Source of the DNA: Methylovorus menthalis
Lineage (GTDB): Bacteria > Pseudomonadota > Gammaproteobacteria > Burkholderiales > Methylophilaceae
NCBI RefSeq assembly: GCF_020523625.1
Contig: NZ_JAJAQH010000006.1
Span: forward strand, 992,001 to 1,056,000
Direction: 5' to 3'
DNA length: 64,000 bases
Below the pieces are notes generated by a model. It was not told where the DNA came from, ran no database searches, and saw only the letters and a program-made list of their open reading frames with translations. A program made the translations under genes and the position numbers. Shown piece by piece: positions 39,093 to 48,522 of this stretch. How positions within the stretch are numbered: the first letter of the stretch is position 1; each line of letters begins with the position of its first letter.

Positions 39093-39548
39093 CTAGCCCA
39101 CTTCCGCCCGCGCAGCGTCGCGCAATTGTTTTACGCGATCATGGTTGCGCTGCACGCCTTCAAGCTGGCGCTGCACCACATTGCGCACGGTGGCAGGCAG
39201 TTCCTTCTGAATTGCCTTTTTGTAGCGGGCCAGGGCCACATCCTCACCGCGCTCAGTCTCATTCAACACAGCGACAGTGTCATTGCTGGTGAGCGCAGTT
39301 TTGAAATCCAGCCAGCGCCTGTGCAATGCACCTGAGACACTGGATTCAGTCTCAGGCTGACCGCCCAAGGTACGAACCAGATCCTGTAGCTCATGCACCG
39401 ACGAAGCCACCTGTTGCGAGCGATCAAGGAAGTATTCTTTTAACGGGGTCACTTCGACGTTGTCCGCCGCATTCCGAAATCCCTCTTCGCCATCTTTGGA
39501 AATTTCGATCAGGTCATTCAATGTGGAAATCACTTCTTTATTATCCAT
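39093..39548 (-). CDS. PA2169/DUF2383-type four-helix stress protein
   Basis: The 151-residue protein is a helical, ferritin-like bundle with 'TLNDLIEISKDGEEGFRNAADNV', a central 'YFLDRSQQVASSVHELQDLVRTLGG' and the terminal 'VQRNHDRVKQLRD'. It matches the PA2169 family (DUF2383). ATG 39548 has AAGGAG eight bases upstream and gives the family N-terminus. Function unknown; it probably belongs to the general stress set. Confidence 0.87.
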   Translation of the reverse strand: MDNKEVISTLNDLIEISKDGEEGFRNAADNVEVTPLKEYFLDRSQQVASSVHELQDLVRTLGGQPETESSVSGALHRRWLDFKTALTSNDTVAVLNETERGEDVALARYKKAIQKELPATVRNVVQRQLEGVQRNHDRVKQLRDAARAEVG

Positions 39549-39596
39549 AACATAACTCCTTGTTTTCCAATTACTGGATGAACCCACAGTTTCCAT

Positions 39597-40044
39597 GCAT
39601 CAAACCTGATCGCCTATAAGATAAAACAGCAAACCCATGTAAGAATTACCTTAATGATGACCTTCATCTGCAACGCATTCATTCGATTTCAGTGGATGCT
39701 GTCCAGATTCTTTGAAATGCAAACTCACTAGATCAATTCAAATAAATCCCCAACTACTTATGCAACCAGTCTATGGCTTTACACGTCACCATGAGCCGGA
39801 CTATGGTGAGATGCAGTGCAAAAACTGCAAACTTCAATCCCTTTTCGCCCGAGTTCTTCATCGGGCTTTTTTTTTCGCAGCATATGGCTGATTTGCATAT
39901 TCGAGAGCAAGGTTTCCTTCATGCAAAATCGGGCAAATTCAAATGCATCAGGGATTCATCTTTTTCATCATCGGCTTAGCTTTGATTTTGCTTCCTCATG
40001 ATGTCGAAGGGCCAAAGTTTTTTAGGCCATCTCGCTAAAAGTCG
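39597..40044. other. Intergenic region before the tRNA pair
   Basis: About 450 bases with no convincing coding frame. The first part is unremarkable; 39786-39875 holds three hairpins and a T-run (see separate entry); 39877-40044 shows nothing I can name. Confidence 0.5.
39786..39875 (+). ncRNA. Candidate small RNA ending in an orphan terminator
   Basis: Three hairpins follow each other: TCACCAT/ATGGTGA (39786-39809), TGCAGT/ACTGCA (39812-39829) and a terminator stem GCCCGA/TCGGGC (39847-39866) followed by nine T residues. No plus-strand gene ends here, so the terminator needs another transcript. No clear promoter was found, so the 5' end is uncertain. It may act on other mRNAs. Confidence 0.4.
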
Positions 40045-40073
40045 TTGACAGGCGCGGCTTCGGTCATTAATAT
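40045..40073 (+). promoter_or_regulatory. Promoter of tRNA-Ala
   Basis: A perfect TTGACA (40045-40050) and TAATAT (40068-40073) are separated by 17 bases, 15 bases before the tRNA. The G+C-rich stretch after the -10 box is typical of stringently controlled stable-RNA promoters. Confidence 0.8.
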
Positions 40074-40087
40074 GGCGCAACTTTTTC

Positions 40088-40163
<76 letters not shown>

Positions 40164-40213
40164 GTCTTCACTGACTGGGTTACGGAAAGTAAAAAAATGC
40201 TTAATTTAGAAGT

Positions 40214-40241
40214 TTGAATTAATGCAAAAGTAGTGTAGAAT
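40214..40241 (+). promoter_or_regulatory. Promoter of tRNA-Glu
   Basis: TTGAAT (40214-40219) and TAGAAT (40236-40241) are 16 bases apart, 13 bases before tRNA-Glu. The 5' flank of tRNA-Glu thus has its own promoter besides read-through from tRNA-Ala. Confidence 0.65.
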
Positions 40242-40253
40242 ACTGCCTCTCTT

Positions 40254-40329
40254 GTCCCCATCGTCTAGAGGCCTAGGACACCTCCCTTTCACGGAGGCGA
40301 CCGGGGTTCGAATCCCCGTGGGGACGCCA
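40254..40329 (+). tRNA. tRNA-Glu (anticodon UUC)
   Basis: The 76-base cloverleaf has acceptor stem GTCCCCA/TGGGGAC, anticodon stem CCTCC/GGAGG with loop CTTTCAC giving anticodon TTC, T-stem GGGG/CCCC with loop TTCGAAT and an encoded CCA. Its last bases, GGGGACGCCAATT, are repeated at 42686-42698. Confidence 0.96.
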
Positions 40330-40332
40330 ATT
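40320..40332 (+). repeat. 13-bp direct repeat, copy 1 (tRNA-Glu 3' end)
   Basis: GGGGACGCCAATT covers the 3' end of tRNA-Glu and three following bases. The identical 13 bases occur at 42686-42698, 2366 bp away, with the low-GC acyltransferase gene between the copies. This is the kind of duplication left by insertion at a tRNA end. Confidence 0.6.
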
Positions 40333-40410
40333 TATCCCCTGTTTTAGGGATGAATCGACAGTGAAGTTGAAGCTGTCGAAGCGCGTCAAAAAAAAACAGG
40401 GTAGTAATAA

Positions 40411-40450
40411 AGCAAAAGGGCCTACAGAGATGTAGGCCCTTTTGCTTTTC
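40411..40450. terminator. Strong terminator of the tRNA operon
   Basis: AGCAAAAGGGCCTACA pairs perfectly with its complement over 16 positions around GAGA, followed by TTTTC. It can also serve the convergent acyltransferase gene. Confidence 0.9.
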
Positions 40451-40555
40451 TGTTATCCGCCTGCCCCATCTTTAAATTATGCGTATGCCACTTGCCTATA
40501 GAATGACCTGGAAAACTATCGACATCCCCGGGCTATCTCTTTTTGCTATGCCTCT

Positions 40556-42547
40556 TTAATTTGAGCTATCGTCAAAGTATTTCATGAGCACATCCCCTTT
40601 TTCAACGATCCAGTTTGGATTGAAATGATCAGTATCTTTGAAAATAGGCATATCCAACTCAGAATCATAGGTTTGGCAAATATCTTCGGTGCAGATTAGA
40701 TTCGCCAAAGGCTCGTAAAAAATATGGGGATGGAATTTTTTTGAGGCTGACTCGAAAATTTGAACCAGCTCCTCATTGCCTTTAACAAAATTGTTAGCGC
40801 GAAGCGTGAGGAGAATTTCATTTGACCAATAAGCCTCTCTATACAAATATTCTGGTACAGAATGATCAAAGAAGGGGGTTGGCCCTAGTATCACTAATTT
40901 AATTTTTTTGTCATTGGCTTTACTTATAAGCCGCTCCAAGATCGTACGCGGATTATTTTCCGGATCTGACTCCTTGGAAACACAACGATCACCAACCACC
41001 CGGCACATGCCATGGCTGCTCGAATTAAAAGCTCTCCAGTTCATAGATACAAAAACAATTTTGTAATCTCCTGAAAATGCCTTTTTCCAAGCGGAATCGG
41101 CAAAATCATTACAGTAAAACCCCACACTAGTGCTATTAAATCCTGGAAGTGGGGGGCATCCGTTAGATATTAAGTAATCCGTAGTCAAGGGAGATTTTTC
41201 ATAAAACCATGGGTAAAGGTGTCCGGCATGAGAATCACCAATAATCAACACCTTGGCTTGAGTGCCTTTGTTAATGGTGCATGTCTTGAGGTCTGCGGCG
41301 GGTGTTCTTATATTACCGCATGCTGATGGTATCTCTTTGACCTTGGGTAAGTTGATCAGGCTTGCATAATACGGATTGCCTGAGACCTTGAAGTTCAACC
41401 CGCCTAGGCTGATCAGGGCAACAGCTATGAATGCAGCACCGGCCATAACGGAAAGAGGTTTTCTAAGCGCCAGAATCTGTGATTTAGTACTTTTCAGACT
41501 GGATGTTTCAACAAACCTATAGGATAAATACCCTAAGGTCACCGACAGCAGAAATCCAATTATTTTGCTCGCCAGGTGGTAGTTTTCTTCAAAATGGGTT
41601 ATGCCGAAAAGAACTACCAATGGCCAATGCCACAGATAAATTGAGTAGCTCCAAAGCCCTATGCTCTGCACCGCCTTATTATTGAAGATTCGACTATTAC
41701 CAAATGCTGATGATAGGACCATTACTGCCCCAATGACGGGGAATAGCGCGTAATAACTTGGCCATAGTTTCTCCAGTTCCAAACGACCTATGACAAAGAA
41801 GGATCCTGCAATCACTGTGATCCCGAGGATGCTGATGATTTGTCGTTGGATATCAGATAGCTGAAGATGTCGGAAGGCAAAGAATGCCAATCCTCCCGCA
41901 ATCATTTCCCATGCGCGTGTTGGCAAGATAAAAAATGCAATGGACGGATTTTTTGTTGAGAAATAAATGCAAATCCATAGCGATACTGCTCCTAAGCTGG
42001 CAAGTATCAGTATGTGCAGTTTCTCGACCCTGGCCTCAGACTCATGCCCAGCAATTTTGTTAACTAGCTTACGACTCGCCATCAAGATGAATGGGTAAAT
42101 CATGTAAAACTGCCACTCCACCGATAACGACCATGTATGTAGAAGCCACCTACTGTCATTATCAGCAGTGAAGTAACCTGAAGTGCTCAAGTAAAAGTGA
42201 TTGGAGATGAAGCCAGCGGCATACAGCACTTGGTTGGCAATGATGTTAGTGTCTAGCGGAGACATGAAGAAAATTGCTACAAGTAATAACGAGATAAGCA
42301 TAACTCCCATTGCAGGCCAGATTCGCTTGATTCTTGATATTAAAAATTGGGAGTACTTAAACTTGCCTTCTCGCAACCCATTTTCAATTATCTGAGTCAT
42401 CAAAAAGCCGGATATGACAAAAAATACGTCAACTCCTATAAATCCGCCTTTTGAATGAGAAAAATGGAAATGAAAAATAACCACCATCAGCACGCTGATT
42501 GCGCGCAAAAATGTGATGTCATCCCTGAATTTTTTGTAATTTTTCAT
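40556..42547 (-). CDS. OafA/YrhL-type O-acyltransferase with SGNH domain
   Basis: The 663-residue protein has an acyltransferase-3 membrane domain of about ten helices (residues 1-375) with 'FLRAISVLMVVIFHFHFS' and 'GFIGVDVFFVISGFLM', followed by a periplasmic SGNH hydrolase domain with 'IGDSHAGHLYPWF' and the late 'DTDHFN' catalytic Asp-His pair. Such fusions acetylate cell-surface sugars such as O-antigen or peptidoglycan. The gene is A+T-rich compared with neighbours, lacks a good ribosome site and lies between two copies of the tRNA-Glu 3' end, so it was probably acquired. Confidence 0.9.
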   Translation of the reverse strand: MKNYKKFRDDITFLRAISVLMVVIFHFHFSHSKGGFIGVDVFFVISGFLMTQIIENGLREGKFKYSQFLISRIKRIWPAMGVMLISLLLVAIFFMSPLDTNIIANQVLYAAGFISNHFYLSTSGYFTADNDSRWLLHTWSLSVEWQFYMIYPFILMASRKLVNKIAGHESEARVEKLHILILASLGAVSLWICIYFSTKNPSIAFFILPTRAWEMIAGGLAFFAFRHLQLSDIQRQIISILGITVIAGSFFVIGRLELEKLWPSYYALFPVIGAVMVLSSAFGNSRIFNNKAVQSIGLWSYSIYLWHWPLVVLFGITHFEENYHLASKIIGFLLSVTLGYLSYRFVETSSLKSTKSQILALRKPLSVMAGAAFIAVALISLGGLNFKVSGNPYYASLINLPKVKEIPSACGNIRTPAADLKTCTINKGTQAKVLIIGDSHAGHLYPWFYEKSPLTTDYLISNGCPPLPGFNSTSVGFYCNDFADSAWKKAFSGDYKIVFVSMNWRAFNSSSHGMCRVVGDRCVSKESDPENNPRTILERLISKANDKKIKLVILGPTPFFDHSVPEYLYREAYWSNEILLTLRANNFVKGNEELVQIFESASKKFHPHIFYEPLANLICTEDICQTYDSELDMPIFKDTDHFNPNWIVEKGDVLMKYFDDSSN

Positions 42548-42685
42548 GCTTATGTTTCGAATATTGTTGTAAGTTAATGAATGCTATTGTATTTTTATGA
42601 CATTACACTATTACTTTATCGCATTTTTTCATGGTCGAGTCGCCGCCCCTTCTTGCTGATTACGTTTAAATATACTGCTTGCGGC

Positions 42686-42698
42686 GGGGACGCCAATT
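42686..42698 (+). repeat. 13-bp direct repeat, copy 2
   Basis: GGGGACGCCAATT is identical to the tRNA-Glu 3' end at 40320-40332. Seven bases of the tRNA-Glu 5' flank (ATACTGC) also recur a few bases before this copy (42672-42678), so it may be a tRNA-Glu gene with the body lost. Confidence 0.6.
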
Positions 42699-42784
42699 AA
42701 GCGTCCACTGGTTAACTGAAAAAGTTGACCGGTAGATTCAAAAAGACAGAGCCTCAAGTTGAAAAACTTGGGGCTCTGTCTTTT
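42688..42784 (+). ncRNA. Candidate small RNA: three hairpins and terminator
   Basis: Hairpins GGACGC/GCGTCC (42688-42706) and GGTTAACT/AGTTGACC (42710-42730, one G-U pair) precede a 20-pair terminator stem (42741-42784) that begins AAAAGACAGAGCC and ends in TTTT. A TATACT box at 42671 could start it. Alternatively it is a leftover end of a tRNA operon. Confidence 0.35.
42741..42784. terminator. Very strong intrinsic terminator
   Basis: Twenty-base arms pair with one G-U and enclose GAAA, with A and T runs outside. No gene ends directly upstream on the plus strand. Confidence 0.88.
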
Positions 42785-42853
42785 CTGCTGAACGAAGCCA
42801 GCACATCATCTTAAATACGATTAGTGACAAATTCTTGTTTCAAAAGCCTTCAC

Positions 42854-42869
42854 TAGTACTAAGGTACTA
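42854..42869. promoter_or_regulatory. Palindrome upstream of PEP-CTERM gene
   Basis: TAGTAC-TAAG-GTACTA is a perfect inverted repeat 64 bases before the start codon and could be an operator. Confidence 0.3.
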
Positions 42870-42933
42870 TATACCCTCCAGTTCCCCGCCATTAGAATGC
42901 GCCCATAACTTAAATAATCCGGGGAAATTCATC

Positions 42934-43857
42934 ATGTTTAAGAAAATAACGCAGGCCGTTTTGGCACTCGCATTCATGACGCTGACTGTATCGGCAAATG
43001 CTGCAGTTGATTTGGGGGTTGCGGGCAAATTCAACGCATTCGTATTTTCTACTTTCAACAGCCAATATAGTGATACTGAAGGCGCAGTGGCGGTCGGCGG
43101 AAACACAACCGTCAACGGTTACAGTGTTAACGCCAACAACAAGCCTTACAACGGTTACGCTTTGGTGGTCGGTGGCAATCTCAACTACAGCAATGGCTCC
43201 ATTAATAATGGCAATGCTTATGTGTCCGGCACCAGCACGACATCCAGCCTGGGTGGCGGCGCCACCATTAGCAGTGGTACGGCACCCTTTTCATTTTCCG
43301 ATGAAAAAACTGAGCTGATTGCCCTGTCTTCCTCGCTTTCCCAGTTGAGCGCCAATGGCACAGCAACTTATCAATATGGCGGCGTTACCTTTACTGGCGA
43401 TGGCACCAGTGCTGTGCAAGTATTTAACGTGAGCGGTGCGGATCTGTATTCCGTGAACTACTCCAACTTTGCCCAGCTGGCATCCAACCAGACCATTATC
43501 GTCAACGTGAGCGGTGCAGTGGCTGGTTTCCAGGGCGGTACACCTAATGGCTTCAGCAGCTACAATGTGTTGTTCAACTTCTATGAAGCAACCACATTGA
43601 ATTTCAACAATGTCGGCGTTTATGGCTCCATTCTTGCGCCATTTGCGACGGTAGAAGGTGGTGGCGGTCAGATCAACGGCAACGTGATCGTGAATGCATG
43701 GAATTCAAATATTCAGATCAACGCCAACCATTACTTCACCGGTGCTGATATCACGATTCCAGTGTCGGCAGTACCTGAGCCACAGAGCTACATGATGTTG
43801 TTTGCAGGTTTGGGCCTGATTGGCTTCATGGCGACAAGACGCCGTTACTACGTTTAA
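42934..43857 (+). CDS. Choice-of-anchor A family PEP-CTERM protein
   Basis: The 307-residue protein has a signal peptide ending 'TVSANA', a choice-of-anchor A domain rich in Gly, Asn, Ser and Thr ('GKFNAFVFSTFNSQYSDTEG', 'NGNAYVSG', 'YGSILAPFATVEGGGGQING') and a PEP-CTERM sorting tail: 'VPEPQSYMMLFAGLGLIGFM' then Arg-rich end. Exosortase cuts such tails and the protein becomes part of the extracellular matrix. The exosortase itself is not in this window. ATG 42934 has GGGGAAA upstream. Confidence 0.92.
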   Translation: MFKKITQAVLALAFMTLTVSANAAVDLGVAGKFNAFVFSTFNSQYSDTEGAVAVGGNTTVNGYSVNANNKPYNGYALVVGGNLNYSNGSINNGNAYVSGTSTTSSLGGGATISSGTAPFSFSDEKTELIALSSSLSQLSANGTATYQYGGVTFTGDGTSAVQVFNVSGADLYSVNYSNFAQLASNQTIIVNVSGAVAGFQGGTPNGFSSYNVLFNFYEATTLNFNNVGVYGSILAPFATVEGGGGQINGNVIVNAWNSNIQINANHYFTGADITIPVSAVPEPQSYMMLFAGLGLIGFMATRRRYYV

Positions 43858-43872
43858 CTGGCAATGGCTGTA

Positions 43873-43900
43873 AAAAAGCCCCGCACTTGCGGGGCTTTTT
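43873..43900. terminator. Terminator after the PEP-CTERM gene
   Basis: AAAAAGCCCCGC pairs perfectly with GCGGGGCTTTTT around ACTT and lies between convergent genes. Confidence 0.88.
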
Positions 43901-43950
43901 CTTTTATGGGCATCGCATTCAATGCCCTATTGATATCGCCCTATGCATCT

Positions 43951-46900
43951 CTAGAAGGTCTGCCAATCATCGCCCTCCGTATTGATGGCAGCCAATACAG
44001 GCTTGCTGTTGGCTAGCGCCCTCACTGGCTGCGCGCGGGGCGTATTCTTCTTGCTCACGGCTGTCAGGCGAACTGCACCGCCAGATGCCGATTGATCCAG
44101 CTTGAATACGCTGACAGCCGACTTCAGCTCTTCCGCCTGCATCATGAGTGACTCTGCAGCGGCAGCCGCTTCTTCAACCAGGGCGGCGTTTTGCTGGGTG
44201 ACTTCATCCATCTGTGTCACCGCTTTGTTAACCTGGGCAATACCTTCGCTCTGCTCTGAAGAGGCCGAGGCAATTTCGCTCATGATATCGCTGACCCGTT
44301 TTACCGAGTTGACCAGCTCGCTCATGGTGGTGCCGGCATGTTCAACCAACTGAGTGCCGGCCATGGTTTTATCCACCGAATCCGTAATCAGCTCCTTAAT
44401 CTCCTTGGCTGCCGAAGCAGAGCGCTGCGCCAGTGTACGAACTTCACCAGCAACCACAGCAAAGCCTCTGCCCTGCTCGCCTGCCCTTGCTGCTTCTACG
44501 GCTGCATTGAGCGCCAGTATATTGGTCTGGAATGCGATGCCATCAATGACGGTAATAATCGCTTCGATCTTGTGTGCGCTTTCATTGATCGATGCCATGG
44601 TCTTGACGACATCGGCTACCACCGCACCGCCTTTGACCGCGACACCGGAAGCAGCCGTCGCCAGCGTATTGGCATGCATGGCGTTATCGGCGTTCTGCTT
44701 CACAGTAGCCGCCAGTTGCTCCATGCTGGATGCAGTCTCTTCCAGAGAGGCGGCCTGCTCTTCGGTGCGCTGCGACAAATCGACGTTGCCCTGCGCGATT
44801 TCCTGCGCAGCGGTGTTGATGGCCTCGGTGGCCTCTTTTACCGTGACGATAGGCGTCACTATCATTTCCAGCGTGGCATTCACCCCCTGCACAATTTTCC
44901 GGAAATCACCGGAGTGCTGGTTGGCATCTGCCCGCACGGTCACTTGGCCCTGCCGCGCAGCATCTGCCAGCATCTCGGCATCTTTGACCAGGTTGTTGAT
45001 GGCGAGAACACAGGTATTGATGTTGTTTTTCAGGATGGCAAAGTCGCCTGCGTACTGCTCAATAATCACCGGAGGGATGTCTCCTTGCGCAATGCGTGCC
45101 ACATAATCCGCGGCGACATTCAGCGGGCCAATCACGTTGTCCAGTGTGGCGTTAATGCCTTCGATGACCTTGCGATAATCGCCCTGATGCTGGCTGACAT
45201 CGGCGCGGACTGACAGCTTGCCGTCCGCTGCAGCGTTGGCCAGCATGCTGGCATCGCGCACCAGTCCCTTCACCGCGTCAATACAGTCATTCAGATTGTT
45301 CTTGATGATATTGAAATCACCTTCATAAGCATCGGTAATCTTGGGTGGAAACTGCCCCTTGGCCAGATGGTCGACATACGTCGCAGCGACATTGAGTGGC
45401 GTAATCACGGCATCCAGCGTGGCATTAAAGCCCTCCACCACGCGACGGAACTCCCCCTGGTAACGCTTAAGATCGCCGCGAACAGACAGTTGTCCGGCAA
45501 CGGCGGCACGCTCCAGATGGCCAGCTTCGCTCACCAGATTCTGGATGGCCTCGATACAGGTATTGAGGTTGTGCTTGATCTTGTTGAAATCACCGTTGTA
45601 ATTGTCCGTAATAAGTGGCGGAATATCGCCATGCGAGATGCGGTCTACATAATTGGCCGCCACATTCAACGGGGTAATCACGGCATCCAGCGTGGCATTG
45701 ACGCCTTCGACCACCTTGCGGAAATCCCCCTGGTGTTGCTGGCCATCCGCGCGGGTCGCCAGCTCTCCTTCAATCGCAGCCTGCGACAGCATGGTTGTAT
45801 CACTGATCAACCGCTTGATGGAATCGGACATCCCCTGCATGGCGGTCATCAGTTGACCGGTCTCATCGCGGGTTTTTACCGACATGACGGCAGAAGTATC
45901 GCCTTGGGATAGCTTGCGTGCGGCATCAGCAGCATGGCGGATGGGACGGGAAATCGTACCCGCAGCGAACCACAAGAAAAGAATGCCTGCCAACGCCACC
46001 CCGACTCCCACAGCCACCTGGAGTATCGTGTTATGCGTGGCGCGTGAGGAGAGCTCCTGATCAAGCGCATGCGCCTTGGCCATCACCACCGCCGTTGGTA
46101 CCTTGATCATCACAGCCCACGGTTTGCCGGTACGACCTAGGTTAATAGGAGCGAATGCCAGCATCTGACCGCTCTTGTCGTTGACGCTGACATTGGCTGC
46201 GCCAGACTGGATATTTGCCAACTGCTCAGCCGCGCCATCGCCTACCAGCGTGTTGAACGCCTGGCCAACCATGCCGGGGTTTTCGCTATCGCCGACGATC
46301 AAGCCCATGTTGCTGACAATGGCGACCTCGCCCTTGCCTTCAAACAATTGCTTGTCAGCCTCTTCAGCCAGTTTTTGCACGAATGCCAGATTGTAGTCGG
46401 TACCGGCGACGCCATAAAACTTGCCGCGCAAGCTGATGGGCACAGAAAGCGTGGTCAGCCATACCTGCTTGCCTTGGACGATGTAAGGGAAAGGGTCGAG
46501 CACGCTTTCAGTTCCGGTGTCATGTGGGCCTATGTACCAGCCGCCTTTCATGACGCCATTCGGGTGCTTGTCCAGGGTGTCGTACTCCACTAGCGGTTGC
46601 ACGGCGATATTGCCCTTGGCATCGCGGTTCCAGTATGGCGTAAAGCGACCAGTGATCGCATTGTTGCCATTTTTACCCGTGCGGTGCTGGGCATCCTGCC
46701 CATCCAGCGCGTCAGGCTCCCAGCAGGAGTAGGTGCCGTTAAAGTCGGGATTGTTTTTCAACACACTCAGCAGAATGGCGTTGATTTGATCGCGGCCCAG
46801 CGGCAGGTTTTCGGCCGTGTCTTTTGATAGCACAAAGGTATGCGCCATGGTGCGTGCTGCATCCAGCGCCACATCAAATTTGGCCTGGATTTTGCCAGCT

Positions 46901-47094
46901 TCGGCTCCCGCCAGGTTTTTCAGACTCTCTCGTGTATTCTGGTCGACCAGACCGGACACTTGCTCTGACACCACTTGCTGGTTGTTTTTTGAAGAAATGA
47001 AGCCGAAGGTTACCAGGATGGCAGCACTTGCCAGCAATGAAATACCAGCAACAACGGCTATTTTTGTTTGTATGGATTTGAAATTTAACAGCAT
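43951..47094 (-). CDS. Methyl-accepting chemotaxis protein with four tandem poly-HAMP-like repeats
   Basis: The 1047-residue receptor has TM1 (about 12-33), a large periplasmic Cache sensor (40-340), TM2 (358-380), a HAMP domain (382-435), four near-identical repeats of about 92 residues (440-795; each with '[25 protein letters not shown]'-like text), and a signalling domain with '[20 protein letters not shown]'. The tail ends in DDWQTF, like the NWETF tether for CheR. ATG 47094 has GGGGAG upstream. The ligand is unknown. Confidence 0.9.
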   Translation of the reverse strand: MLLNFKSIQTKIAVVAGISLLASAAILVTFGFISSKNNQQVVSEQVSGLVDQNTRESLKNLAGAEAGKIQAKFDVALDAARTMAHTFVLSKDTAENLPLGRDQINAILLSVLKNNPDFNGTYSCWEPDALDGQDAQHRTGKNGNNAITGRFTPYWNRDAKGNIAVQPLVEYDTLDKHPNGVMKGGWYIGPHDTGTESVLDPFPYIVQGKQVWLTTLSVPISLRGKFYGVAGTDYNLAFVQKLAEEADKQLFEGKGEVAIVSNMGLIVGDSENPGMVGQAFNTLVGDGAAEQLANIQSGAANVSVNDKSGQMLAFAPINLGRTGKPWAVMIKVPTAVVMAKAHALDQELSSRATHNTILQVAVGVGVALAGILFLWFAAGTISRPIRHAADAARKLSQGDTSAVMSVKTRDETGQLMTAMQGMSDSIKRLISDTTMLSQAAIEGELATRADGQQHQGDFRKVVEGVNATLDAVITPLNVAANYVDRISHGDIPPLITDNYNGDFNKIKHNLNTCIEAIQNLVSEAGHLERAAVAGQLSVRGDLKRYQGEFRRVVEGFNATLDAVITPLNVAATYVDHLAKGQFPPKITDAYEGDFNIIKNNLNDCIDAVKGLVRDASMLANAAADGKLSVRADVSQHQGDYRKVIEGINATLDNVIGPLNVAADYVARIAQGDIPPVIIEQYAGDFAILKNNINTCVLAINNLVKDAEMLADAARQGQVTVRADANQHSGDFRKIVQGVNATLEMIVTPIVTVKEATEAINTAAQEIAQGNVDLSQRTEEQAASLEETASSMEQLAATVKQNADNAMHANTLATAASGVAVKGGAVVADVVKTMASINESAHKIEAIITVIDGIAFQTNILALNAAVEAARAGEQGRGFAVVAGEVRTLAQRSASAAKEIKELITDSVDKTMAGTQLVEHAGTTMSELVNSVKRVSDIMSEIASASSEQSEGIAQVNKAVTQMDEVTQQNAALVEEAAAAAESLMMQAEELKSAVSVFKLDQSASGGAVRLTAVSKKNTPRAQPVRALANSKPVLAAINTEGDDWQTF

Positions 47095-47289
47095 GTAAGC
47101 TCTCCCCTCGACCGGTGTCCGGACGGACGCCTTCTTGGGATAGCGCAAGACGCATGCCATATCACACAAAAAATAAATTACATCATTTAATCAATACCTT
47201 AATTTTTAATCACGCCAGACACTGCCATGGGGCGCCAAGACTGAGTTGTACCGTATCGAGACAGGTGTTCCATTGCTCTACACTATTGA

Positions 47290-48462
47290 TCACCGTGTGA
47301 GCGATAAGCCCAGGCGTATTTGCGTATCGTTATTGCGGTTGTAACCAAGCAAGGTTTCGCCGTAGCCGGAAAACACCTGCAAGTGGATGAACGCACCTGT
47401 CCGGTTAAATATCTTGTCGCTGATGGGGTATGTCACATCGACTTGTCCCGTGCTGTATCCGGCGGTGCCCTGGCGGTAAAGGCCATTCAGCATCAAACCA
47501 TCTTCACGGCCATAACGCACCTGCCAGTCAACATAACCGCGATAGCGCTGTATGTCGGAGTTGCCGTCTTCCTTGTCGAGGTACTGATAGATTTTGGGCA
47601 TAAAACTCAGACTGCGGCCACTTGGCATGGCCCAATGCCAGGCTGGGCGTACAAAGGCGGTATTTATAGAGCGTGAATCCACGCCGCCTTGCCCGTTCGA
47701 CTCGTGCTCGACGCCACCACGCCAGTCATCTGGCATCAGGCCGCGGCCACTTCCACCCCATTCGTAAAACAGGCTGGGGCGATACGATGTATCCCTGAAC
47801 GGACTGGACTTCTCGCCAATATCCCAAATGGTGGTCTGGGTGTATCCAAAATAGAGATTGGTCAGGAAGGGGGCAAAATCAGCCACTGCGCCATCTGGGG
47901 CGAATGGGCGATATTTGAAGCTAATCTGGAAGCGGGCATCTTCGCCGCGCTCATCATTGGATCCCAGGAGAAAATAAATGGGATCATTCGCCGTCAGCGC
48001 TGGCTCTTCACCGGGCTTGGCAATCACCAGTTTGGGCGGGGCATCCGTCGCTGCAGGCTCCTTGGCCTGTGCGGCGCTGACCACTTGCATGGGCGGGCTG
48101 CTGTCGCCATCCGCGGCGACCAGCAGAATGCGGTTGGAGGTCGCATTCACCAGGTCAGCCCGCACGATCCCTTTATATGCGGAGCGAACCACGCCTGCGT
48201 ACTGGCGACGTGCCTGGGCGCTGCTGTTAGAGGGCTGCAGGGTGAGGTCAACGGTTTCGCTGATGCCTCCTCCTGACAATTTTAACTGCAAGCTTTGCGG
48301 CCAAGCTGCCAAGCTGTCCGGCTTCACCACATCCAGAGTGAGGCTCTGGCCAGTGGTCAATGATTCACCCTGGCTGGCGAGTATCCAGGAATCCTCAGCA
48401 AACGCTGGCGTACTGAATGCCAGCGCCAAAGCTAGCGCCAGCGGGAAAGGTAATCTTGTCAT
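47290..48462 (-). CDS. pldA: Outer membrane phospholipase A (OMPLA)
   Basis: The 390-residue protein has a signal peptide ending 'TPAFA', an N-terminal extension of about 120 residues, and a C-terminal beta barrel. The catalytic region is 'GGVEHESNGQGGVDSRSINTAF', with the His-Ser pair and the downstream Asn of OMPLA. The last residue pattern of an outer-membrane protein is present. It hydrolyses membrane phospholipids. AAGG precedes the start. Confidence 0.87.
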   Translation of the reverse strand: MTRLPFPLALALALAFSTPAFAEDSWILASQGESLTTGQSLTLDVVKPDSLAAWPQSLQLKLSGGGISETVDLTLQPSNSSAQARRQYAGVVRSAYKGIVRADLVNATSNRILLVAADGDSSPPMQVVSAAQAKEPAATDAPPKLVIAKPGEEPALTANDPIYFLLGSNDERGEDARFQISFKYRPFAPDGAVADFAPFLTNLYFGYTQTTIWDIGEKSSPFRDTSYRPSLFYEWGGSGRGLMPDDWRGGVEHESNGQGGVDSRSINTAFVRPAWHWAMPSGRSLSFMPKIYQYLDKEDGNSDIQRYRGYVDWQVRYGREDGLMLNGLYRQGTAGYSTGQVDVTYPISDKIFNRTGAFIHLQVFSGYGETLLGYNRNNDTQIRLGLSLTR

Positions 48463-48522
48463 GCAGGCCTTTCTTGTTGTCGTTATTAAAGCGGGTACTG
48501 GTCACAAGGAGAGGCCTGGCAT

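Larger units (their letters stand above)
42548..42933. other. Intergenic region with tRNA-Glu 3' copy and hairpins
   Basis: The first 110 bases are A+T-rich and hold the acyltransferase upstream region. A TATACT box at 42671-42676 is followed by the 13-bp tRNA copy, two hairpins and a long terminator (to 42784). TAGTAC-TAAG-GTACTA at 42854-42869 precedes the PEP-CTERM gene. No coding frame is convincing. Confidence 0.5.

Noticed and set aside
44338-45213. Plus-strand open frames of 291 and 250 codons opposite the chemoreceptor
   Set aside because: They are shadows created by the repeated, high-GC coding sequence on the minus strand.
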